Part shown: in pieces, positions 7,966-13,717 of the stretch | How positions within the stretch are numbered: the first letter of the stretch is position 1 | Layout: the number at the start of each line of letters is the position of its first letter | Source of the DNA: an uncultured Oscillospiraceae bacterium | GTDB taxonomy: Bacteria > Bacillota > Clostridia > Oscillospirales > Acutalibacteraceae | DNA length: 16,318 nt | Reading direction: 5' to 3' | Assembly: GCA_900539425.1 (NCBI GenBank) | Contig: UQBX01000034.1 | Location: 1-16,318 of the forward strand | Program-made: the position numbers and the translations under genes | Notes under the pieces: generated by a model | The model's input: only the letters and a program-made list of their open reading frames with translations | Database searches by the model: none | Told to the model about the DNA's origin: nothing

Positions 7966-8174
7966 ACCTCTTCTACCCCCAGGATACGCAGACCGCTTTT
8001 TCTTAAAACAGATACAGCGCTGTCTGCATCTTCCACCTGAAGTACATAGCCGCACCCGTCTCCGGGGCGTGGATTTTCAAGGCGTTTTATCTGAGCCTTT
8101 ATTGATTTTGCGTGCAGTACAGACCTTGCGCGCTGCGCATTTGTTATACTGCCTATTTTAATATAATAAACCAT
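7962..8174 (-). CDS. DUF3343 / putative Se/S carrier-like small protein
   Basis: A 70-residue protein with a beta-alpha-beta-like pattern: YYIKIGSITNAQRARSVL at the N-terminus, then a conserved-looking GDGCGYVL block (Cys41) and a second helix at about 49-60. This matches what I know of DUF3343 proteins, annotated as putative Se/S carriers that sit beside desulfurase-like or SirA/YedF-like genes. Coupling by a 4-nt overlap to a desulfurase-like gene supports a role as sulfur (or selenium) acceptor through Cys41; that function is inference. The ATG at 8172-8174 is preceded by GGGG about 10 nt upstream. Confidence 0.8.
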   Translation of the reverse strand: MVYYIKIGSITNAQRARSVLHAKSIKAQIKRLENPRPGDGCGYVLQVEDADSAVSVLRKSGLRILGVEEV

Positions 8175-8240
8175 GTGTTATAACCCCATTTCAAATCATA
8201 TTACATAATATGCCGAAAATCAGGATAGGTTTATTAAGAG

Positions 8241-8268
8241 TTTATATTTGAAAAAACCGGCAAAACAA
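8241..8268 (-). promoter_or_regulatory. Candidate promoter of the DUF3343-desulfurase unit
   Basis: On the minus strand TTGTTT (8268-8263), a 16-nt spacer and TATAAA (8246-8241). It would give a leader of about 60 nt containing the perfect inverted repeat CATATTA-TG-TAATATG (8213-8198). Moderate match to consensus. Confidence 0.5.
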
Positions 8269-8298
8269 TGCGTATAAATAATAGATGAAAATTATAAA

Positions 8299-8322
8299 GC
8301 CCCGGAGTTCTCGCTCCGGGGC
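8299..8322 (-). terminator. Terminator of the small transcription unit at 8350-8498
   Basis: Minus-strand stem GCCCCGGAG / CTCCGGGGC (9 perfect pairs, 6-nt loop) followed by TTTATAATTTT. The U-tract is interrupted, so efficiency may be moderate. It ends about 28 nt after the stop of the 22-codon ORF. The loop is complementary to a stretch of that ORF (see findings). Confidence 0.75.
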
Positions 8323-8349
8323 ATCAATTTTTAATTAGTGTGCCGGTGC

Positions 8350-8418
8350 TTATTTTTCGTAATAGGCAAATTCACCGGCAGCGAGAATGCGGGCACACTT
8401 CATAAGAAGTTTGAACAT
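8350..8418 (-). CDS. Candidate 22-residue small protein (hypothetical)
   Basis: Short ORF encoding 22 residues, beginning MFKLLMKCARI and ending FAYYEK before TAA. It is supported by GGGAGG (8433-8428) 9 nt before the ATG, a near-consensus promoter at 8471-8498, and a terminator 28 nt after the stop. The first half is cationic and could form an amphipathic helix (Lys3, Lys7, Arg10 against Phe2, Leu4, Leu5, Cys8, Ile11, Leu12). The tail is acidic/aromatic, and there is no signal peptide. I do not recognise a family. It could be a free small protein, a signalling peptide or a membrane-active peptide. Alternatively the transcript may act mainly as RNA, since its coding part can pair with the terminator region. 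Confidence 0.55.
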   Translation of the reverse strand: MFKLLMKCARILAAGEFAYYEK

Positions 8419-8443
8419 ATTCAATCGCCTCCCAAAAGATTAT

Positions 8444-8466
8444 TTGCAATGCCTTTCACATTGCAA
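8444..8466 (-). other. 5' hairpin of the small transcript
   Basis: Perfect inverted repeat TTGCAATG-TGAAAGG-CATTGCAA on the minus strand (8 bp, 7-nt loop). It begins within a few bases of the predicted transcription start, as 5'-stabilising hairpins do, and ends 10 nt before the GGGAGG ribosome site. Confidence 0.6.
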
Positions 8467-8470
8467 CTTC

Positions 8471-8498
8471 ATTATATTCAAGAGGCTTTAAAAGTCAA
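8471..8498 (-). promoter_or_regulatory. Promoter of the small transcription unit
   Basis: On the minus strand TTGACT (8498-8493), a 16-nt spacer, then exact TATAAT (8476-8471). Expected start near 8464-8467. It lies downstream of the lipoprotein gene in an otherwise empty gap and fires toward the 22-codon ORF. Confidence 0.75.
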
Positions 8499-8589
8499 CA
8501 CCGTATATGCTTTGTTAACAAATTATTTACATTTGTTTTTGTGCACATTTAACAATGAGCGGAAATTCACACCACCCATTTGTTCCATT

Positions 8590-9480
8590 TTATAGTGCAA
8601 CTTCAACAACTGTACCCGTTTTTTTAGTTGCAGTAATAACGCCACCCTCATATTTATATGAAACAGTCTGATACAGGTCATCAAACCTGCCGGAATCGTT
8701 GCCGAAATCAATAGGCTGATCGTCTGAATAGCTAACCTCACTGCCAAGCCCCATCTTTTGCAGACCTATATTGCCGAGACCGAAATAAGAAAGTCCCTTG
8801 CCCTGTGAAAACGTATATTCAGAGTATGGATCAAAATAATAAGCTTCTCCGTCAAGTTCAACTTCCGTCATAAAATGGGTTCCGTCATGCGCAACGCCGT
8901 ATACTCTTGAAGCAGAAAAACCTGCCTGCTGAACGAGATATCTGAACATAGCTTCATAAGCCGAAGAAGAGCCCTCGCCTAATATGAATGCATCATAAGC
9001 TGTTGAATATTCAAGGTTTTGTTTTATATTTTCTGAAACATAGCTGTAAATATTGAGCAAAAGCTCATTGCCCTGTGTGTCGGGATAACCGCAGTCACTT
9101 AGAGCTGAATATACTTTATCAGTAAATTCACTCACAAGCTGTTTGTGCTGAGAAACAGTTTCTGTATATGTAATTCTAATACTGCCGTCTGAATTAAGAT
9201 TCATACTTTTTACAAGATTAGAGAGCGGAAAGCTAACATAAAACAGTCTGCTTGCGTCATCATATAAATCATTGTTAACTTCAACGGAAGTATCTCCGTC
9301 AATTACAGCACGGCAGAGCTGATCGTACACATCAATTGCTCCGCTTTCAATTTGAGAATAATGAGCATCATATACAATTGAAAGTTCAAATCCTGCTTTG
9401 GCAGCCGATTTATCAGCACAGCCTGCAAAAACACCCGCTATAATAACCAAAACAAATAATAAAGATAATACTTTTTTCAT
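8590..9480 (-). CDS. Lipoprotein with a transglutaminase-like domain lacking the catalytic Cys
   Basis: Predicted lipid-anchored extracytoplasmic protein. Lys2-Lys3, a hydrophobic core (about 4-19) and FAGC place the lipidated Cys at 21. Residues about 140-222 resemble a transglutaminase-like fold: a helix around GEGSSSAYEAMFRYLVQQAG, the family's His in THFMTEVELDG (His202) and the Asp in YYFDPY (Asp217). Where active members have Cys (GxC..Y) this protein has Ser172 in a Ser triplet, so cysteine-protease or transglutaminase chemistry is unlikely; a binding role is a reasonable inference. The start is 10 nt after the sirtuin stop, preceded by GGTGA, so it is probably cotranscribed with it. 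Precise function unknown; domain assignment is by motif and spacing only. Confidence 0.75.
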   Translation of the reverse strand: MKKVLSLLFVLVIIAGVFAGCADKSAAKAGFELSIVYDAHYSQIESGAIDVYDQLCRAVIDGDTSVEVNNDLYDDASRLFYVSFPLSNLVKSMNLNSDGSIRITYTETVSQHKQLVSEFTDKVYSALSDCGYPDTQGNELLLNIYSYVSENIKQNLEYSTAYDAFILGEGSSSAYEAMFRYLVQQAGFSASRVYGVAHDGTHFMTEVELDGEAYYFDPYSEYTFSQGKGLSYFGLGNIGLQKMGLGSEVSYSDDQPIDFGNDSGRFDDLYQTVSYKYEGGVITATKKTGTVVEVAL

Positions 9481-9490
9481 TTAATCACCG

Positions 9491-10201
9491 TTATACATTA
9501 ATTTCATATAAAACTTTACCTACGCTGTCATGAATAACAAGAGTTGCAAGCGTATCCGCAGGAGTAGGCGTTTTATTTATAAGCACAAAATGCTTTCCTT
9601 TAAAATATCTTATAAAGCCGGCGGCGGGATATACAACAAGGCTTGTTCCCGCAACTATAAGGCAGTCAGCCGATAAAATCGCTGCAACTGCGCCGTTTAT
9701 CGTATTAGTATCAAGGCTTTCTTCATATAAAACAACATCAGGTTTAATAATTCCGCCGCAGTCTTCACAGCAAGGAACTCCCTGTGAATTTTTTATATAG
9801 TCAGCCGAATAGAATTTGCCGCACCGAGTACAGTAGTTTTTAAGCGTTGTACCATGAAGTTCAAAAACATTCTTACTGCCGGCTTTCTGATGCAGTCCGT
9901 CAATATTCTGTGTAACAACCGCACTCAGTTTGCCTGCTTTTTCAAGCTGTGCAAGTTTCAAATGGGCAGCATTTGGCTGTGCGTCCATGCAAAGCATTTT
10001 ATCACGGTAAAATTTATAAAAATAATCCGTGTGCTTTTCAAAGAAAGTGTGTGATAATATTTCCTCAGGCGGATAATCATATTTCTGATGATAAAGGCCG
10101 TCCACCGAGCGAAAATCAGGAATACCGCTTTCTGTAGATACTCCCGCTCCTCCGAAAAACACTATATTGCTGCTGTCATCAATAATTTCCTGTAAGGTCA
10201 T
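9491..10201 (-). CDS. cobB: Sir2-family NAD-dependent protein deacylase
   Basis: Predicted cytosolic sirtuin removing acyl groups from lysines using NAD+. At 236 aa it is a compact bacterial sirtuin. Visible are GGAGVSTESGIPDFRS (17-32), TQNIDGLHQKAG (97-108), the catalytic His in ELHG (His116), a zinc site with CxxC (124/127) and CCxxC (145/148), and a C-terminal AGTSLVVYPAAG NAD-binding block. It starts 12 nt after the tautomerase stop with GAGGA upstream, so it is in the same transcript. Its substrate preference (acetyl versus succinyl) is not evident; I do not see the Tyr/Arg pair typical of desuccinylases. Confidence 0.94.
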   Translation of the reverse strand: MTLQEIIDDSSNIVFFGGAGVSTESGIPDFRSVDGLYHQKYDYPPEEILSHTFFEKHTDYFYKFYRDKMLCMDAQPNAAHLKLAQLEKAGKLSAVVTQNIDGLHQKAGSKNVFELHGTTLKNYCTRCGKFYSADYIKNSQGVPCCEDCGGIIKPDVVLYEESLDTNTINGAVAAILSADCLIVAGTSLVVYPAAGFIRYFKGKHFVLINKTPTPADTLATLVIHDSVGKVLYEINV

Positions 10202-10213
10202 TTAAAATTCCTC

Positions 10214-10552
10214 TTAAAAATTCATGTTATTCCAGCCCCATTGGGAAGTTCCGGAATACTTAACATATGTTCTGGCGGCGGGAATGCCGAGCTCCTTTTC
10301 AATTATTGAGCAAACACTTTCCGTCATTACACGGCACTGCTCATCAGTTGATTTTCCGAAAACAGATATATCAACAAAAGCCGCCGGAGCGTCATCCCCT
10401 TTAAAATAAAGAGGCATATTTCCGTTAAAAGCCACCATGAGCCAGCTTTCGGTTTTTCCGAGATTTTCAATTGCTTTTCCGAGCTGTGATTTTACTGCAA
10501 TCTCCTGCTCCTTTGAAATATCCGTGTTGGTATTTACATTAACAAAAGGCAT
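10214..10552 (-). CDS. MIF-family tautomerase (phenylpyruvate tautomerase-like)
   Basis: Predicted trimeric enzyme of the macrophage migration inhibitory factor family, with likely keto-enol tautomerase activity on phenylpyruvate-like substrates. The start at 10552 (AAGGAG upstream) gives 112 residues beginning MPFVNVNTNT, which places the catalytic Pro directly after Met as the family requires. The longer open frame would bury it and is rejected. The active-site Lys33 (LGKTES) and Tyr96 (RTYVKY) and the C-terminal WGWNN signature resemble animal MIF. The CxxC motif of vertebrate MIF is absent and there is no secretion signal. It heads the unit with the sirtuin and the lipoprotein and has its own promoter. 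Confidence 0.92.
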   Translation of the reverse strand: MPFVNVNTNTDISKEQEIAVKSQLGKAIENLGKTESWLMVAFNGNMPLYFKGDDAPAAFVDISVFGKSTDEQCRVMTESVCSIIEKELGIPAARTYVKYSGTSQWGWNNMNF

Positions 10553-10586
10553 AGCAATTCTCCTTAAAAAATTTATCATTAAAAAT

Positions 10587-10615
10587 ATTTTATAAAAAAT
10601 ATTTTTAGCGGTCAA
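10587..10615 (-). promoter_or_regulatory. Promoter of the MIF-sirtuin-lipoprotein unit
   Basis: On the minus strand TTGACC (10615-10610), a 17-nt spacer and TAAAAT (10592-10587), with an expected start near 10580 and a leader of about 28 nt. The -10 and part of the spacer lie inside a perfect A/T-only inverted repeat (10581-10606). Confidence 0.65.
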
Positions 10616-10620
10616 GCATA

Positions 10621-10953
10621 TTAAAATACAAAGTTAATAAGCAGCATATAGCCGACTGTACCTACCGCAATGCTGAGAAGAGTATTCTTTTTCCACAGAT
10701 GGATTAGCGCTGTTGCCGCCACTGCTATGAGCTTTGGAAGAAGTTCATAAATACCGATATCTCTGACATCGCCTATACCGTAAACTATAAGTACTCCTAT
10801 AATTGCAACGGGCAGAACGCCTCCTAAATAGCGTACAAATTTAGGCGGTTCCTTTTTGCCGCTGAAAAGCACAAACGGCACAAGCCTTGTTGCGAAAGTG
10901 CAGACTGCCGCAACTGCAATGATCATAATTGTCTGATTAAAAGAAAGAGGCAT
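10621..10953 (-). CDS. azlD: AzlD-family branched-chain amino acid transport subunit
   Basis: Small integral membrane protein of 110 residues with three to four hydrophobic segments and the AzlD hallmark ATRLVPFVLFS near residue 21, followed by KFVRYLGGVLPVAIIGVLIVY. AzlD pairs with AzlC in the LIV-E type exporter of branched-chain amino acids and analogues. Its ATG overlaps the azlC TAA by one base (TAATG), a typical AzlC/AzlD coupling. The transported substrate is not visible in sequence. Confidence 0.9.
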   Translation of the reverse strand: MPLSFNQTIMIIAVAAVCTFATRLVPFVLFSGKKEPPKFVRYLGGVLPVAIIGVLIVYGIGDVRDIGIYELLPKLIAVAATALIHLWKKNTLLSIAVGTVGYMLLINFVF

Positions 10954-11663
10954 TATTCAGCAACCCCCTTCTTAGAAAGAAACGGTTTTGCCGCTACAAG
11001 CAGTACCACCGTAAGTATCAGTGCTGGAAGAAGGAAATTATCAGTTCCAAATATCATAAGACAGATAAAAGCGCAGAAAATTCCCACTGTTCCGCAAATT
11101 TTATTTTTAATATCAATTAAAAGATCAACAAAAATGACTGTGAAAAGCGCCGTCATTGAAAAATCTATTCCTGTAAAATCTATGGGCAGACTCTGACCGA
11201 GAAGAGAACCTACCACAGAGCCGAATATCCAGTATAAATGATCCAGTTCCCCTATCAAAAAGCGTGCGCGCGGCTCGTCCACATTTTTAGGAACGGAGTG
11301 TATAGAAACATTTACGGAATACGTTTCATCCGTTAGTGTAAAAATCATAAACGGGTAGCGCCATTTACCTGCTTTGAATTTATCTATAAGCGAAAGCCCG
11401 TAAAACATGTGGCGTGAATTAATAAACAGGGTCATCATAGCCACAGTCGGAATACTTGCCGCTGAAGACAGCAGGGATACCAGAAGAAACTGCCCTGACC
11501 CAGCGTACACAAGAACGGATATAAAAGCCGCCCAAACCCAGTTGTAACCCGCGTCATACAGCATTATGCCGAAAGCGGAGCCAAGAAACAGATAGCCGAA
11601 AAAAACGGGCAGTGATTTTTTAAAAGCATATTTAATTGTTGCCGTTTTACTGATTGCGTTCAT
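10953..11663 (-). CDS. azlC: AzlC-family branched-chain amino acid permease
   Basis: Large subunit of an AzlCD exporter: 236 residues with several membrane spans. Family blocks seen are GSAFGIMLYDAG (28-39), YAGSGQF (53-59), INSRHMFYGLS (81-91), LTDETYS near 113, and LDHLYWIFGSVVGSLLG near 141. The ATG has TTGAGGAA upstream and follows a strong promoter with only about a 24-nt leader, so no T-box or other riboswitch precedes it. It is cotranscribed with azlD. Members of this family export valine, isoleucine and leucine or analogues such as azaleucine; assignment here is by homology pattern. Confidence 0.92.
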   Translation of the reverse strand: MNAISKTATIKYAFKKSLPVFFGYLFLGSAFGIMLYDAGYNWVWAAFISVLVYAGSGQFLLVSLLSSAASIPTVAMMTLFINSRHMFYGLSLIDKFKAGKWRYPFMIFTLTDETYSVNVSIHSVPKNVDEPRARFLIGELDHLYWIFGSVVGSLLGQSLPIDFTGIDFSMTALFTVIFVDLLIDIKNKICGTVGIFCAFICLMIFGTDNFLLPALILTVVLLVAAKPFLSKKGVAE

Positions 11664-11693
11664 TTCAATTCCTCAAGAAATTTTTTCAAGCAT

Positions 11694-11722
11694 ATTATAT
11701 AGCATATCTGAACGCGTTTCAA
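11694..11722 (-). promoter_or_regulatory. Promoter of azlCD
   Basis: On the minus strand TTGAAA (11722-11717), a 17-nt spacer and exact TATAAT (11699-11694). Expected start near 11687. Confidence 0.75.
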
Positions 11723-11739
11723 CAAAAATACTAAGCATA

Positions 11740-11768
11740 TTGTATTTTATTTTAAATAATGTTAAAAT
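11740..11768 (+). promoter_or_regulatory. Promoter of ppa
   Basis: TTGTAT (11740-11745), a 17-nt spacer and TAAAAT (11763-11768). Expected start near 11775, with AAGGAGG at 11784-11790. Divergent from the azlC promoter, with 17 nt between the two -35 boxes. Confidence 0.65.
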
Positions 11769-11797
11769 CAATATATAAATACCAAGGAGGCGTTCGT

Positions 11798-12331
11798 ATG
11801 AACATTTGGCACAACATAAGTCCCAAAAGAATAAAGAAAAACAGGTTTTACGCTGTTATCGAAATCCCTAAGGGCGGCAAAAACAAGTACGAGCTTGATA
11901 AAGAGACAGGTATGCTCAAACTTGACCGAGTTCTTTTCACCTCAACACACTACCCTGCTAACTACGGATTTATCCCAAGAACTTACGCCAGCGACAATGA
12001 CCCGCTTGACGTGCTTGTTCTCTGCAGTGAAAAAATACAGCCTATGACGATAGTAGAATGCTCACCTATAGGCGTTCTTATAATGGAGGACGGCGGAAGC
12101 AAGGATGAAAAGATCATAGCTGTTCCCGTAAATGACCCCAACTACAACTGCTACTCGGATATAAGTGAACTGCCAAAGCACCGTTTTGATGAGATAAGGC
12201 ATTTCTTTGAAGTATATAAAATACTTGAAACAGACAAGCACACTTCTGTAAACGAATTTCAAAACAGAGAAGCAGCAGAAGAAATAATCCAAAACTGCAT
12301 TGAAGAATACGTTAGAAGATTTCAGATGTAA
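11798..12331 (+). CDS. ppa: Inorganic pyrophosphatase, family I
   Basis: Predicted cytosolic Mg2+-dependent hydrolase of pyrophosphate. The ATG at 11798, 7 nt after AAGGAGG, gives 177 residues, the usual bacterial family I length. The ATG 13 codons upstream overlaps the -10 region and is rejected. Active-site features are IEIPKG (Glu22), KYELDKETG (Lys30, Tyr31), the LDR segment with Arg44, YPANYG (52-57), the metal-binding signature DNDPLDV (66-72), and HFFEVYK near the C-terminus. It is followed after 16 nt by a zinc-ribbon membrane protein. Family II pyrophosphatases are also common in Clostridia; this one is clearly family I. Confidence 0.97.
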   Translation: MNIWHNISPKRIKKNRFYAVIEIPKGGKNKYELDKETGMLKLDRVLFTSTHYPANYGFIPRTYASDNDPLDVLVLCSEKIQPMTIVECSPIGVLIMEDGGSKDEKIIAVPVNDPNYNCYSDISELPKHRFDEIRHFFEVYKILETDKHTSVNEFQNREAAEEIIQNCIEEYVRRFQM

Positions 12332-12347
12332 TTAAGAGGCACTGAAA

Positions 12348-12662
12348 ATGAAAGACAGCATAATATCGTACACTTTTTTGTTTCTTGCAGAGATCGTTAT
12401 TATGGTAATAGGCGCCGCTGCTCAGGTAATGTGGCTTTTCTACCTTTTTCTTGCCCTTATACTGATTGAAGCAGTATTAATATCAATCAGGCTTATTATC
12501 AAATATGAGTTCAAATGTAAAAAATGCGGCACAATTTTCAACCCGAGTGTTAAAGAAAAGCTTTTCGGTATAAACAGCGGAGATGTAAAAAAGCTGTACT
12601 GCCCGCACTGCAAATCAAGACAATGGTGCACACCGGTAAAAAAGACAACGAAAAAGAATTAA
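12348..12662 (+). CDS. Small membrane protein with a cytoplasmic zinc ribbon (unknown function)
   Basis: 104 residues: two hydrophobic segments (about 8-27 and 29-51), then a Cys4 zinc-ribbon-like module (CxxC at 57/60 and CxxC at 85/88), then a basic tail rich in Lys. By the positive-inside rule the ribbon and tail should be cytoplasmic. AGAGG precedes the ATG by 8 nt and the gene begins 16 nt after ppa, so the two are probably cotranscribed and share the terminator at 12713. I do not recognise a named family; an adaptor or nucleic-acid-binding role would be a guess. Confidence 0.75.
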   Translation: MKDSIISYTFLFLAEIVIMVIGAAAQVMWLFYLFLALILIEAVLISIRLIIKYEFKCKKCGTIFNPSVKEKLFGINSGDVKKLYCPHCKSRQWCTPVKKTTKKN

Positions 12663-12712
12663 TAAATAAGTTAATAATTCATTGTAATCAAAACCTTTAA
12701 GTCATAAAAAAG

Positions 12713-12757
12713 CCCTCTGAGGCAGTCACTACAGACTGTTTCAGAGGGTTTCTTTTT
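12713..12757. terminator. Bidirectional terminator between the zinc-ribbon gene and porB
   Basis: A 15-bp stem (CCCTCTGAGGCAGTC with GACTGTTTCAGAGGG, two G-U pairs) and loop ACTACA. T-rich runs follow on the plus strand (TTTCTTTTT) and on the minus strand (six T), serving both converging units. Confidence 0.92.
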
Positions 12758-12762
12758 AATAT

Positions 12763-13704
12763 TTATGCACCCATATGGCGTGTGCAGCGGTTAAGAAGTT
12801 CATCCCAGCGGCGGTCTACCTCTTTCTGGAATGCTTCAATCATCCACTCGTTTTCAGGTTTGAACATATGTTTAAATCTTCCCTGTTTTACAAGCCATTC
12901 CTCGATGGGAACATATTTTCTTGGCTCGTAGTTAAGCGTCCAAACGCCGTCTTTAACCTCAAACAGAGGCCAGTAGCGTGTTTCTACGGCAAGTTTGCAT
13001 ATTTCCATGATATCCCATGTATTATAGCGCCAGCCGCGGGGACACGGTGCCATTATATTAAGGAATGCGGGGCCTTTTGTATATATAGCCTTTTCAGCTT
13101 TTATATGCAGATCTTTAAAATTCTGAACAAAAGTTGTCTGCGCTACATAAGGAACCTGATGTTCTGCGATAATTGCCGCAAGATCCTTTCTGTACTGCGG
13201 TTTACCGTTTGAAACTTTGCCTACGGGAGTTGTAGTAGTATCAGCAAACATAGGTGTTGCTGAAGAACGCTGAATACCCGTATTCATATAAGCGCCGTTA
13301 TCATAGCAGACATAAACCATGTCGTGCCCTCTTTCCATTGCGCCGGAAAGGGACTGGAAACCGATATCATATGTGCCGCCGTCGCCGCCGAAAGTAATAA
13401 ATTTATAAGTTTCGTCAAGCTTGCCCTTACGCTTCAGCACATTATAAGCACTTTCAACGCCTGCCATTGTGGCACCAGCATTTTCAAAAGCATTGTGAAT
13501 ATAGCTGTCTTTATAAGCCGTAAACGGATAAAGGAAAGAAGAAACCTCAAGGCATCCTGTAGCATTTCCGACAACTGCTTTGTCTCCAGGCTTTATCGCC
13601 TTTAATACATTTCTTACTGCAATGGTTCCACCGCAGCCTGCGCACATTCTGTGTCCGCCTGCAAGACGGTCTTCCCTGCCAACAAATTCTTTAAAATTAT
13701 ACAT
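12763..13704 (-). CDS. porB: Pyruvate (2-oxoacid):ferredoxin oxidoreductase, beta subunit
   Basis: Predicted thiamine diphosphate-binding subunit of the enzyme that converts pyruvate + CoA to acetyl-CoA + CO2 while reducing ferredoxin. The start at 13704 (AGGAGG upstream, MYNFKEF, 313 aa) is chosen over the longer open frame because of the ribosome site and position after porA. The ThDP motif is GDGGTYDIGFQ (107-117), with Asn136/Asn141 about 30 residues on. Four cysteines fit ligands for the proximal [4Fe-4S] cluster: Cys21, Cys24 (MCAGCG), Cys51 (ATGCLE) and Cys221 (APCPRG). It is the last gene of porGDAB, 13 nt after porA. Pyruvate is the likeliest substrate, but other 2-oxoacids are possible. 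Confidence 0.93.
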   Translation of the reverse strand: MYNFKEFVGREDRLAGGHRMCAGCGGTIAVRNVLKAIKPGDKAVVGNATGCLEVSSFLYPFTAYKDSYIHNAFENAGATMAGVESAYNVLKRKGKLDETYKFITFGGDGGTYDIGFQSLSGAMERGHDMVYVCYDNGAYMNTGIQRSSATPMFADTTTTPVGKVSNGKPQYRKDLAAIIAEHQVPYVAQTTFVQNFKDLHIKAEKAIYTKGPAFLNIMAPCPRGWRYNTWDIMEICKLAVETRYWPLFEVKDGVWTLNYEPRKYVPIEEWLVKQGRFKHMFKPENEWMIEAFQKEVDRRWDELLNRCTRHMGA

Positions 13705-13717
13705 AAAAACCGCCTCC

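Noticed and set aside
7966..8055. N-terminal extension of the desulfurase-like gene into DUF3343
   Set aside because: Family homology begins exactly at MIYFDNGAT. The extension is the DUF3343 coding sequence in another frame, Cys/Arg-rich and not protein-like.
8198..8213. CATATTA-CA-TAATATG inverted repeat upstream of DUF3343
   Set aside because: Perfect 7-bp arms but A/T-rich and short; a possible operator, too weak for a separate claim.
8499..8589. Search for a terminator after the lipoprotein gene
   Set aside because: I see TTGTTAA and TTAACAA arms about 30 nt apart (8553-8514) but no compact GC stem with T-run. Not called; some read-through into the small unit is possible.
8338..8595. 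85-codon plus-strand open frame in the 8175-8589 gap
   Set aside because: It is antisense to the well-formed small minus-strand unit, lacks a ribosome site and has no recognisable protein features.
10553..10615. N-terminal extension of the MIF-like gene
   Set aside because: It would bury the catalytic Pro that must be N-terminal, and it overlaps the promoter at 10587-10615.
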